Assembly: GCA_003280135.1 (NCBI GenBank)
Contig: QCFW01000007.1
Location: 1 to 64,000, forward strand
Direction of reading: 5' to 3'
From: Prochlorococcus sp. AG-363-N16
GTDB lineage: Bacteria > Cyanobacteriota > Cyanobacteriia > PCC-6307 > Cyanobiaceae
DNA length: 64,000 nucleotides
In this document: positions 57,212 through 64,000 of the stretch, in pieces
Numbering within the stretch: position 1 is the stretch's first letter
Layout: each line of letters starts with the position of its first letter
Program-made: the position numbers and the translations under genes
Notes under the pieces: generated by a model
What the model was told of the DNA's origin: nothing
Database searches by the model: none
Seen by the model: the letters and a program-made list of their open reading frames with translations, nothing else

Positions 57212-57379
57212 ATGGCATTTCCTGTGATGAATCTTTTTAGTACTGTTTCCAGCCAAGTTGCTACTAATTCTGCGGTTGGCATGATTGGCAGTTTTATTGC
57301 TGCAGCAGCATTAATTGTTGTTCCAGCGGCATCTTTTTTAATTTGGGTATCTCAAAAAGATGCGCTTTCAAGGCGTTAA
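57212..57379 (+). CDS. psbX: Photosystem II protein PsbX
   Basis: 55 residues: [20 protein letters not shown], then a transmembrane segment ([23 protein letters not shown]) and the C-terminal SQKDALSRR. The SQKD end after a Val/Pro/Phe-rich helix is the PsbX signature, and the family sits next to Ycf66 in picocyanobacteria. PsbX is a single-helix subunit near cytochrome b559 that helps bound quinone exchange in photosystem II. Upstream of the Ycf66 gene by 88 bases, on the same strand. The ATG at 57212 gives the expected length. Confidence 0.85.
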   Translation: MAFPVMNLFSTVSSQVATNSAVGMIGSFIAAAALIVVPAASFLIWVSQKDALSRR

Positions 57380-57467
57380 ACCCTAGGCAATTCTTGCTTC
57401 TTTCGTAGACTGATATTATTGAGGTCTTTTTTAGGCCTCAATAAATACGTCATTTAGGAGTTGAATC

Positions 57468-58478
57468 TTGGTCAATGCCAGTCTTAATTGGGCCAGCATT
57501 GTAGGCATTGTCTTGGCCATTTCAGGGGCAGGACTGTATTTTTTACGCTCTTTTAAGCCTGCATTAGCTAGAGATTACGACGTATTTTTTGCTGCGATCG
57601 GTTTGCTGTGTGGGGGAATTCTTTTTTTTCAGGGTTGGCGTTTAGATCCAATTCTTCAATTTGGTCAGTTTTTACTTGCTGGCACAACGGTTTTCTTCGC
57701 TTATGAAAGTGTTCGACTAAGAGGAGTAGCGACTGATCAAGCTCGTCGTTCTTCTTATTTTGATGATGATTTGGAACCGTCTTTCTCTCCAAGAGGTTTT
57801 AGGGGGTCAGATGATGACGAATTTGATCAATTTGAAGAATCAAGACCAATTAGAAGAAGATTTCCTGGAGTTGAAAATAATTCAGATTATGAAAGCTCTG
57901 AAGAGGATTTTTATAGGCCTAGAAGGACTTCTAGGGCTGCGATACCAGAAAAAGCTGCGAGCCGCAGAGGTAGGTTTCAGCGGGATTCTATGAATTCCGA
58001 TTCCGTGGAATCAAGAAGAATGGCTAGGTTTAGAAATAAAGATGATGATTTTCAAAATAGACAAAATTTTGGAGATAGAAGAACTTCTCGAGAAGATCAA
58101 AGAAGAGGAAGCAGGCCTATAGCTAATCAACAAACTTCAAGGAGAAATAGAGATTTAAGAGATCAAGAGGGTAGACAATTTAATCAAGTAACTAAAAAAG
58201 GTGGATCTTCTTTAGGAAATTATGGGCAGTCACAAGGTGCTTCAAGCTCTGTTGAAAAAAAGACAGAAGATGCTGCATTTTCTAGGCCTGTTTCAAGAAG
58301 AAGTTCATCAGATATGAGCAATGGAAAAGGTGCTAGAAGGAGTGCATCAGCTAGGGGTAGCAGACAAGGTACAAGAAGAAGCTACGAAACTGATAACTCT
58401 AGTAATTTTGGTTCTAATCCAAGGTCTTCGCTTAATTCCCCAAGAGCAAGAGATAATAGTTCAAGATTTGATGATTAA
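57468..58478 (+). CDS. Ycf66-family protein with long disordered tail
   Basis: 336 residues. The N-terminal ~95 residues are the Ycf66 membrane domain, with at least two hydrophobic segments (WASIVGIVLAISGAGLYFL; VFFAAIGLLCGGILFFQGW, then LQFGQFLLAGTTVFFAY). The rest, about 240 residues, is Arg/Ser/Asp-rich low complexity (SRRSS, RGSRQGTRRSYE) and probably disordered, longer than the conserved domain itself. Function unknown in cyanobacteria and plastids. TTG start at 57468 with TAGGAG 7 bases upstream. Confidence 0.9.
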   Translation: MVNASLNWASIVGIVLAISGAGLYFLRSFKPALARDYDVFFAAIGLLCGGILFFQGWRLDPILQFGQFLLAGTTVFFAYESVRLRGVATDQARRSSYFDDDLEPSFSPRGFRGSDDDEFDQFEESRPIRRRFPGVENNSDYESSEEDFYRPRRTSRAAIPEKAASRRGRFQRDSMNSDSVESRRMARFRNKDDDFQNRQNFGDRRTSREDQRRGSRPIANQQTSRRNRDLRDQEGRQFNQVTKKGGSSLGNYGQSQGASSSVEKKTEDAAFSRPVSRRSSSDMSNGKGARRSASARGSRQGTRRSYETDNSSNFGSNPRSSLNSPRARDNSSRFDD

Positions 58479-58485
58479 TATAATT

Positions 58486-58722
58486 TTACTGAATTAGGCC
58501 TGCCCAATTCAGAAAAGTGGAGTGGCTGAAGATTTCTATTAATGCAATAGATAGAAAACCAATCATTGCAAATCGACCATTGACTCTCTCTGCATATCGA
58601 CTCCAGCCAAAAGAAGGAATATCGGTTGTAGTTGCACTAGTTTTTTCTATTGAATCTTCAATCGGCTCTCTCTGTTCATGGGGAGAGGAGGTCTCTTCTT
58701 CTTTTGGAATGTTTGAGGTCAT
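58486..58722 (-). CDS. hli: High-light-inducible protein (Hlip/Scp)
   Basis: 78 residues. Single-helix chlorophyll-binding protein: GWSRYAERVNGRFAMIGFLSIALIE is the canonical AERxNGRxAMIGF helix with the Glu/Asn/Arg ligands, followed by a short C-terminus (STFLNWAGLIQ). The acidic N-terminus of ~40 residues (PKEEETSSPHEQREPIEDS) precedes it. Hlips protect photosystems and chlorophyll in high light. 8 bases upstream of the ABC transporter's stop, on the same strand, but it is probably the first gene of its own unit. Confidence 0.93.
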   Translation of the reverse strand: MTSNIPKEEETSSPHEQREPIEDSIEKTSATTTDIPSFGWSRYAERVNGRFAMIGFLSIALIEIFSHSTFLNWAGLIQ

Positions 58723-58730
58723 TTGTAAAT

Positions 58731-60719
58731 TTACGAGCTTGTAAATCTATAAGTAGATGAAGGCTGAAGTTTCCATGAACCATCCCCTATTAGTTCTAGT
58801 ACAGATTTATGAAATTCTATAAGGGTGGGTCGATGTCCGACACTAATTATTGCTAATTCTCTTTTTTGTAAAAGACTGTATAAATGCTCTTCAGTTTTAA
58901 TATCTAAAGCACTAGTGGCTTCATCTAAGACAGCGAATCTAGGAGAGTTTAGCAATAATCTGCCAAAAGCTAATCTTTGTTGTTCTCCTAAAGAAAGTAT
59001 TCTTGGCCAATCTTGCTTAATATCTAGATTTGGATAACGATCTATAAGTGAGTAGAGCTTTACTTCTTCAAGGACTGATCTTAAATGATCATCACTAAAT
59101 TTATCTTCATCAGTTGGATAACAAAGCTGTTCTCTTAATGATCCTAAGATCATATATGGCTTTTGAGGAATGAATAATAAATCACCTGTTTTAGGTTTTT
59201 CAATTAATCCTTTACTTGGCTGCCATAATCCACTAATCATTCTAAGCAGAGAAGTTTTACCACACCCAGACGGACCAACAACTAATAAACTATCTGATTC
59301 ATCGATATTAATATTTAAGTCAGAGATAATTGCTTTTTTACTTCGAGGTGGATATAAATGAGCGTTTTTAATAAGTATATTTTTACTCTCTTGAGTGCTT
59401 GAATCTATTTCATTAATAGACCTGTTGCTAACATGTTCAACTTTTGATTGGAATCCTTCCAATCTGCTTATTCCAGCAGTAAACTTCGCTAATTCTTCAA
59501 TTTGATTTACAACAAAAAATAAAGAACTTTCAACCATTCCAAAAGCAAAATTAGCTTGTATAAACCTTCCATAATCAATTTCACCTGCAAAGTATGGAAC
59601 TGCCATAATTAAATATGGAAAAAAATTACCAGCATAATTAATAGATCTTCTCATTACATCTATTATTACTCTCCAGATTATTAAGAGATTAAAGTTCCTA
59701 ACAACCTCTCCTAACCTTCTTTGTGTTTCAGTTTTTTCTGGTGCTTCTCCTGAATAAAAAGCAATTGATTCTGCATTATCTCGTATGTGTACTAAGCCAT
59801 ATCTAAAATCCGCTTCATATCTCAGTTGATCATAGTCAATACGAACTAAATTTTTACCTGCTATTATTAATATTGTAGTAGCAACTGCTGCATAACTAAA
59901 TAATGAAAAAGTCAGTGTTGTACTAATACTCCATAGTATCAATATATTGAGAGAAAATGTTAATAGTGCATCAAATATTCCTAAAGTAAATGATAAACTC
60001 TGTGCAGTAAAAGCCCTTGTATCATCAGTTATTCTTTGGTCAGGGTTGTCAACATCCGTTTCTTGTTCATCGTTTGGATTGAGTATATAATAAGCTTTAT
60101 TTTTTAGGTAATCTCCAATAAGACTTTTAGAAAGCCATTCTCTCCAGATTATTCCAAGCTTATAAGTAAAGAATATTTGCGAAACTCTTATTGGCAAAGC
60201 AACAATAAAACAAGATGCATAGATTCCTAAAATTCTATAGAAGCCTGACTCTTGTTTTTCTACCAATGCATTTGTTAAGTCTCTAGCTATAAAACTGATA
60301 CCAGCATTAATTCCATTGACTGCTAAGAGCATTAGGACAATTATTGCTAGTAAGATCCAATGAATCCATTTTTTATTTCTGAGTTGATGTCTTTTGTTGG
60401 CGAAACTGGTTGCTCCAATAAAAAAGAGCCCTGAAAATAACCATCCCCACCATGATGACCATATCTGTTGAGTTGTTGTTAAAACACCATTAAAATATTT
60501 TTCTACTAATAGAGGTTGAACTTTTTCGAGAAATTCTATTAATCCAGTTAGACATACAAGTACTAGTCCACCTACACAAAATAATAATGAGATTAAAAGC
60601 CAAATAAACTCCCATCCACTGCTTTGCTCTAGTGGTAGAAAGAAGGGTTGCGCTAATCTTCTTAATTTAGAGAGTTGGCTACCAAGACTTTGCTTATTTT
60701 TTATTGGAGATTCGGTCAT
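58731..60719 (-). CDS. SbmA/BacA-type ABC transporter, fused TM and ATPase
   Basis: 662 residues in the order membrane domain (about 1-400, six or so segments, including WLLISLLFCVGGLVLVCL and WILLAIIVLMLLAVNGINAGISFI) then ATPase (about 455-650): Walker A VGPSGCGKTSLLRM, signature LSLGEQQRLAFGRLLLN, Walker B RFAVLDEATSALD. This fused half-transporter resembles the YddA/ABCD (peroxisomal fatty-acid) and SbmA/BacA group. Substrate unknown; peptides, vitamin or acyl compounds are candidates. Divergent from nothing close; follows Hlip. Confidence 0.88.
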   Translation of the reverse strand: MTESPIKNKQSLGSQLSKLRRLAQPFFLPLEQSSGWEFIWLLISLLFCVGGLVLVCLTGLIEFLEKVQPLLVEKYFNGVLTTTQQIWSSWWGWLFSGLFFIGATSFANKRHQLRNKKWIHWILLAIIVLMLLAVNGINAGISFIARDLTNALVEKQESGFYRILGIYASCFIVALPIRVSQIFFTYKLGIIWREWLSKSLIGDYLKNKAYYILNPNDEQETDVDNPDQRITDDTRAFTAQSLSFTLGIFDALLTFSLNILILWSISTTLTFSLFSYAAVATTILIIAGKNLVRIDYDQLRYEADFRYGLVHIRDNAESIAFYSGEAPEKTETQRRLGEVVRNFNLLIIWRVIIDVMRRSINYAGNFFPYLIMAVPYFAGEIDYGRFIQANFAFGMVESSLFFVVNQIEELAKFTAGISRLEGFQSKVEHVSNRSINEIDSSTQESKNILIKNAHLYPPRSKKAIISDLNINIDESDSLLVVGPSGCGKTSLLRMISGLWQPSKGLIEKPKTGDLLFIPQKPYMILGSLREQLCYPTDEDKFSDDHLRSVLEEVKLYSLIDRYPNLDIKQDWPRILSLGEQQRLAFGRLLLNSPRFAVLDEATSALDIKTEEHLYSLLQKRELAIISVGHRPTLIEFHKSVLELIGDGSWKLQPSSTYRFTSS

Positions 60720-60816
60720 AAGAATATTTCTTGTATCTTTTAAAAATTAGTAGAACCTATTCTATAGAAGTCTATATCTGCAAGTAGCCTCAAATATATT
60801 CTATAGAATTCCCTAT

Positions 60817-61158
60817 TTATCCAGGTGGCCAATTTAAGGGTCTGCCTCCTATTACATGAAGATGTAAATGAAAAACTGTTTGCCCAGCTTCTGCACCAGT
60901 ATTGATAACTGTGCGCCAGTTTTCTAAACCTTCTTTTTTTGCAAGGTCACTTGCAATGAGAAGAAGATGCCCAAGAAGCTCTTTATCACTAGCTGAAACT
61001 TCTTTTAAGCTTGGTATTGCTTTTTTAGGTATGACAAGTATATGAATTGGGGCTTGAGGTTGAATATCACGAAATGCCAAACATTTTGAATCTTGGTAAA
61101 CCTCATCGCACGGTACTTCACCAGCAATGATCTTGCTGAAAATCGTTTTTTCTGTCAT
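60817..61158 (-). CDS. HIT-family nucleotide hydrolase (HINT-like)
   Basis: 113 residues. FSKIIAGEVPCDEVYQDSKCLAF near the N-terminus and the active-site triad QTVFHLHLHVIGGRPL (H-x-H-x-H-x-x) near the C-terminus are diagnostic. The HINT branch hydrolyses adenosine phosphoramidates; the exact role in cyanobacteria is not known. Ends PPG. Follows the ABC transporter on the minus strand, 97 bases apart. Confidence 0.93.
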   Translation of the reverse strand: MTEKTIFSKIIAGEVPCDEVYQDSKCLAFRDIQPQAPIHILVIPKKAIPSLKEVSASDKELLGHLLLIASDLAKKEGLENWRTVINTGAEAGQTVFHLHLHVIGGRPLNWPPG

Positions 61159-61189
61159 TTAAAAAGAGAAAAGTAATCCTTTAATTTTA

Positions 61190-61330
61190 TTAATGTGCTC
61201 TAATGGGTTTATCTCTATATGGTTGAGGTCCTATAGAGGGAGGCAAGTTATTGTTTGAGTATGAATTGGAAATGGTGAACTGAAGTGCTTCAGAGAACCA
61301 GTTTTTTAGGTTTTCGAGAGCTTTGTTCAT
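61190..61330 (-). CDS. Tiny hypothetical protein of 46 residues
   Basis: MNKALENLKNWFSEALQFTI, then SNSYSNNNLPPSIGPQPYRDKPIRAH. The amphipathic start and PPSIGPQPYRD tail look like a kept motif, and the gene fits the gap between hit and def with its own ATG. No family is recognised. It is too short for most automatic calling, so independent conservation would decide. Confidence 0.5.
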   Translation of the reverse strand: MNKALENLKNWFSEALQFTISNSYSNNNLPPSIGPQPYRDKPIRAH

Positions 61331-61400
61331 AGAAAATAAAAAGTGCTTATTTTAATTTTGAATATTTTTTGAAATTTCAAAAAGAGTACTTTCACTCTAA

Positions 61401-62006
61401 TTATTCCATTGAGATCACATCACGATTGTTGAATCCGTGAGTTTCTAGCTCTTTATTCAGATCTTCTTGATTTGTGACTCTATCGACAAAAAGTACTCCA
61501 TTGAGATGGTCCATTTCATGTTGGATACATCGAGATAAAAGACCATCTGCATTGATTTTCTTTGGTCTTCCCCGTTCATCGCGAAAATTCACTTTAATTG
61601 TTGAAGGCCTGATTACATTTAAGTAAACCCCTGGAATACTTAAACAACCTTCTTCATAAGTTTCGATAGAAGCACTAAAATCTGTAATTTCAGGATTTAT
61701 TAGAACTAATGGAGGATTTGCAGCATTTTCTATATCTAGATCAATAACTAAAAGTTGTTTGTGGATACCTACTTGAGGAGCTGCCAAGCCAATTCCTTTC
61801 GCGGAATACATGCTATGCAACATTTTTTTTACTAAATCGCGAATAGAAGAGTCTACTTTGCTAATTCTTTTTGCTGGTTTACGTAAAACATTGTCTCCCA
61901 GTGTATGAATTTTTAGTTCAGGCTTTTTCGTAGGATCCTTTGATACAGAGAGACAACCACTATCTCGCTCTGCTTTTTTAGCAAGTTGTCCAAAACTTCT
62001 AGCCAA
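61401..62006 (-). CDS. def: Peptide deformylase
   Basis: Removes the formyl group from nascent proteins. Metal motifs: GIGLAAPQVG (motif 1), EGCLSIPG (motif 2, Cys ligand) and QHEMDHLNGVLFVDR (motif 3, HExxH). The 201 residues include a ~35-residue N-terminal extension of low similarity (MARSFGQLAKKAERDSGCLSV); the domain begins near LKIHTLGDNVLRKPA. TTG start at 62006. Divergent from the S9 peptidase gene with 61 bases between starts. Confidence 0.96.
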   Translation of the reverse strand: MARSFGQLAKKAERDSGCLSVSKDPTKKPELKIHTLGDNVLRKPAKRISKVDSSIRDLVKKMLHSMYSAKGIGLAAPQVGIHKQLLVIDLDIENAANPPLVLINPEITDFSASIETYEEGCLSIPGVYLNVIRPSTIKVNFRDERGRPKKINADGLLSRCIQHEMDHLNGVLFVDRVTNQEDLNKELETHGFNNRDVISME

Positions 62007-62067
62007 GGAGATCTTCTTTACATGATGATGATTTTACCTAATTTTAGTTCATAAAACGATTTCATTT

Positions 62068-64000
62068 ATGAAATTCAAAAACATAAAAGAAAAGAGTTGT
62101 GCACAATTCCCCAAAGTCTTGACTCCAGAATTAGTTGTGGGAAATGTTCCTACATTTAAAGAACCAAAAATTATTCATAATTGGCTCTTGTGGCTTGAAA
62201 AGCGTTCTAATGAAAATGGACGATCTACAATTTTGATTAGACCATGGGGCTATAAAGATTATCTCCCTCAAGAACTAACGCCATTTCCAATCAATGTAAA
62301 AAGTAGATTACATGGTTATGGAGGTGCATCTTTTTCAATTGCTTATGCTGGAGATCAATTATTTTTGACATGGATAAATGATGTTGATGGATGTTTATGG
62401 CTACAAATATGGTCTGGTTTAACTTTTGATTTGACAAATAAAGTTCATAATCATCTAGAAAAAGATGGCAATGCACGTTGTTTATCGAAGGCAGGTGAAT
62501 TTCATCTTGCTGATGGCTTAATTGATTTAACTAGAGAAAGATGGATTGGAGTAATGGAAAAAAGTAATAAGGATTATTTAGTATCTTTTGACTTAAATCA
62601 AGAATTTCAAGAACCTAAAATCCTCTATAAACCTAAAGATTTTATAGGATATATTTCCATAAATCAAACGAGTCAGAAATTAGCATGGGTCGAATGGAAT
62701 CAGCCTTATATGCCTTGGGATTCTAGTTACTTAAAAGTTGGTTTAATAAATAAACAAGGTGATATTGCAAAAAAAGAAATATTAGATATTGACTTTTCTG
62801 AACATAAAAATATAAATTCTGTTTTTCAGCCAACCTGGTTAAATTCTGAAGAAATTATAGTTGTTTCAGATATTACTGGGTGGTGGAATCTTGTTAAAAT
62901 TAATATCGAAAATTATGAGAGAAATGGTGTTAAATTTTCTATTATTTTTAACGTTAAGTCTGAATTTGGATTGCCCCAATGGGTTAGTGGCATGTCAACA
63001 CTATCTATTACCGACGGTAAGATACTTTGTTTAGCTTGTGAACAAGCTACTTGGAAATTATTTACTTTAGAAACCAATGGCATTGCAAAAAAAATAGATC
63101 TTCCTTTTGATCAACTTTCTGATTTAAAAATAGATAAAAATAAGATTGTTGCTATAGCTAGTAATCCTTACTGCGAACCAGGATTGATTGAGTTAGATAT
63201 ACAAAATTCAATGTATTCTTATCAATCACCTAGAAAAATAATGTTCCAAGAGAATGGAATTATTGAAGGTAAATCTTTTTATTTTAAGGGTTTTAATGAC
63301 CAAGTCACTCACTCTTGGTATTATTCACCACTAAAATTTAATAATAAATTTCGTCCTCTTTTAGTGAAAGCTCATAGTGGGCCCACATCTATGGCAGGAA
63401 ATGGCTTAGATTTGGAGACTCAATTTTGGACTTCTAGAGGATGGAGCGTCTTAAATGTTAATTATGGTGGTTCCACAGGATTTGGTAGGAACTATAGAGA
63501 GCGGCTCAAAAATCATTGGGGAGAAGTAGATTCATTTGATTGTTGTGCAGCTGTTAAGTGTTTAATAAATATGGATATAGTCGATAAAGATTTAATCGCT
63601 ATTATAGGATCTAGTGCTGGAGGTTTTACAGCATTATCTTGTTTAATATCATCAAATCTTTTTTCTGTAGCAGCATGTAAGTATCCAGTTGTTGATCTAT
63701 TAGATATGTATCAGAAAACTCATCGATTTGAGCGAGGCTATTTAGAATATCTGATTGGATCATATGATAATAACAACCAATTATATAAAGATAGGTCTCC
63801 TATAAATAATTTTGCTAAAATTAATTCACCAGTAATTTTTTTTCAGGGCTTAAAGGATAAAGTTGTTTCACCAAAGAAAACAGAGAAATTGTTTGAATTA
63901 ATTAAAAGTAGAAACATTTCTGCAGAAATGTTTTTGTTTGATAATGAAGGTCATGGCTTTAACAACTTAAGTACAAAAATTAACGTCTTATCAGAAACAG
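62068..64000 (+). CDS. S9 (prolyl-oligopeptidase-like) peptidase, 3' truncated
   Basis: The frame is open from the ATG at 62068 to the window edge (644 codons), so the gene continues outside. Beta-propeller-like N-terminal part (about 50-380), then the alpha/beta-hydrolase: VNYGGSTGFGRNYRERL, WGEVDSFDCCAAVKCL, nucleophile in GSSAGGFTALS (about residue 515), KDKVVSPKKTEK (Asp region) and NEGHGF (catalytic His). Cuts short peptides, often after proline; acyl-amino-acid release is another option in this clan. No signal peptide, so probably cytoplasmic. Confidence 0.9.
   Translation, partial: MKFKNIKEKSCAQFPKVLTPELVVGNVPTFKEPKIIHNWLLWLEKRSNENGRSTILIRPWGYKDYLPQELTPFPINVKSRLHGYGGASFSIAYAGDQLFLTWINDVDGCLWLQIWSGLTFDLTNKVHNHLEKDGNARCLSKAGEFHLADGLIDLTRERWIGVMEKSNKDYLVSFDLNQEFQEPKILYKPKDFIGYISINQTSQKLAWVEWNQPYMPWDSSYLKVGLINKQGDIAKKEILDIDFSEHKNINSVFQPTWLNSEEIIVVSDITGWWNLVKINIENYERNGVKFSIIFNVKSEFGLPQWVSGMSTLSITDGKILCLACEQATWKLFTLETNGIAKKIDLPFDQLSDLKIDKNKIVAIASNPYCEPGLIELDIQNSMYSYQSPRKIMFQENGIIEGKSFYFKGFNDQVTHSWYYSPLKFNNKFRPLLVKAHSGPTSMAGNGLDLETQFWTSRGWSVLNVNYGGSTGFGRNYRERLKNHWGEVDSFDCCAAVKCLINMDIVDKDLIAIIGSSAGGFTALSCLISSNLFSVAACKYPVVDLLDMYQKTHRFERGYLEYLIGSYDNNNQLYKDRSPINNFAKINSPVIFFQGLKDKVVSPKKTEKLFELIKSRNISAEMFLFDNEGHGFNNLSTKINVLSET

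Noticed and set aside
1-64000. CRISPR arrays, insertion sequences, integrases, prophage genes
   Set aside because: No regularly spaced direct repeats, transposase-like proteins or phage structural genes were seen; the holin-like protein is in an ordinary two-gene unit.

Overview
The window looks like chromosomal DNA of a marine picocyanobacterium, most likely Prochlorococcus of a low-light clade. The DNA is AT-rich and densely coded, with frequent TTG/GTG starts. It carries cyanobacterial markers: psbX, a Ycf66 protein, a high-light-inducible protein (Hlip), a paired Flv1/Flv3 flavodiiron operon, a TLP40/CYP38-type cyclophilin, cbiD and a permuted two-piece tmRNA. I could not run a search, so genus is an inference from gene content and composition. 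I see no prophage, insertion sequence, integrase or CRISPR array. Most of the window is ordinary core genome.

Layout. 1-8.2 kb: 3' part of a GAF/PP2C phosphatase gene, argH, a glycine-rich RRM protein, dusA (minus), msrB, then grpE-dnaJ-SirA-like-rsgA, the last three overlapping. 7.8-10.7 kb (minus): murC-murB-ybaB. 10.7-16.0 kb: gap2, thiL and the cyclophilin (minus), efp-accB, pdxA (minus). 16.0-19.5 kb: small and unknown genes, including a tandem pair of tiny membrane proteins, an SDR protein, an HNH nuclease and a region with tiny or decayed ORFs. 19.6-26.8 kb: a photorespiratory-type aminotransferase, cbiD with an apparently non-standard start, guaA, two unknown proteins and a PBP2. 26.8-35.6 kb (all minus): a small protein, an FMN reductase, flv1/flv3, and a SWIM/SNF2 pair. 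35.8-45.6 kb: alaS, speA, ndk, thiO, gatB, coaE, argJ. 45.7-46.0 kb (minus): tmRNA. 46.1-53.9 kb: an RlmL-like methyltransferase, a holin-like/DUF883-like pair, small proteins, a LigD-phosphoesterase-like protein, SMC and a PRC-barrel protein. 53.9-64 kb: an LpxB-like protein, tRNA-Leu, accC, YggT, psbX, Ycf66, Hlip, an SbmA-type ABC transporter, HIT protein, a tiny ORF, def, and a truncated S9 peptidase.

How the genes relate. Several blocks are functional units: the chaperones GrpE/DnaJ; cell-wall synthesis (MurC/MurB, with PBP2 elsewhere); fatty-acid synthesis (AccB and AccC, at two sites); photoprotection (Flv1/Flv3, the nearby flavin reductase, Hlip, PsbX); protein synthesis and rescue (AlaS, GatB, EF-P, Def, tmRNA, tRNA-Leu); arginine metabolism (ArgH, ArgJ, SpeA).

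I found no clear new multi-gene system. The best leads are the missing standard start codon of cbiD (ATT behind a well-spaced Shine-Dalgarno), the tandem duplicated small membrane proteins whose two start sites both sit on CATG, a stand-alone LigD-phosphoesterase-like protein, a Leu tRNA with an apparent AAG anticodon, and several short genes missed by a length cut-off (psbX and three unknowns).
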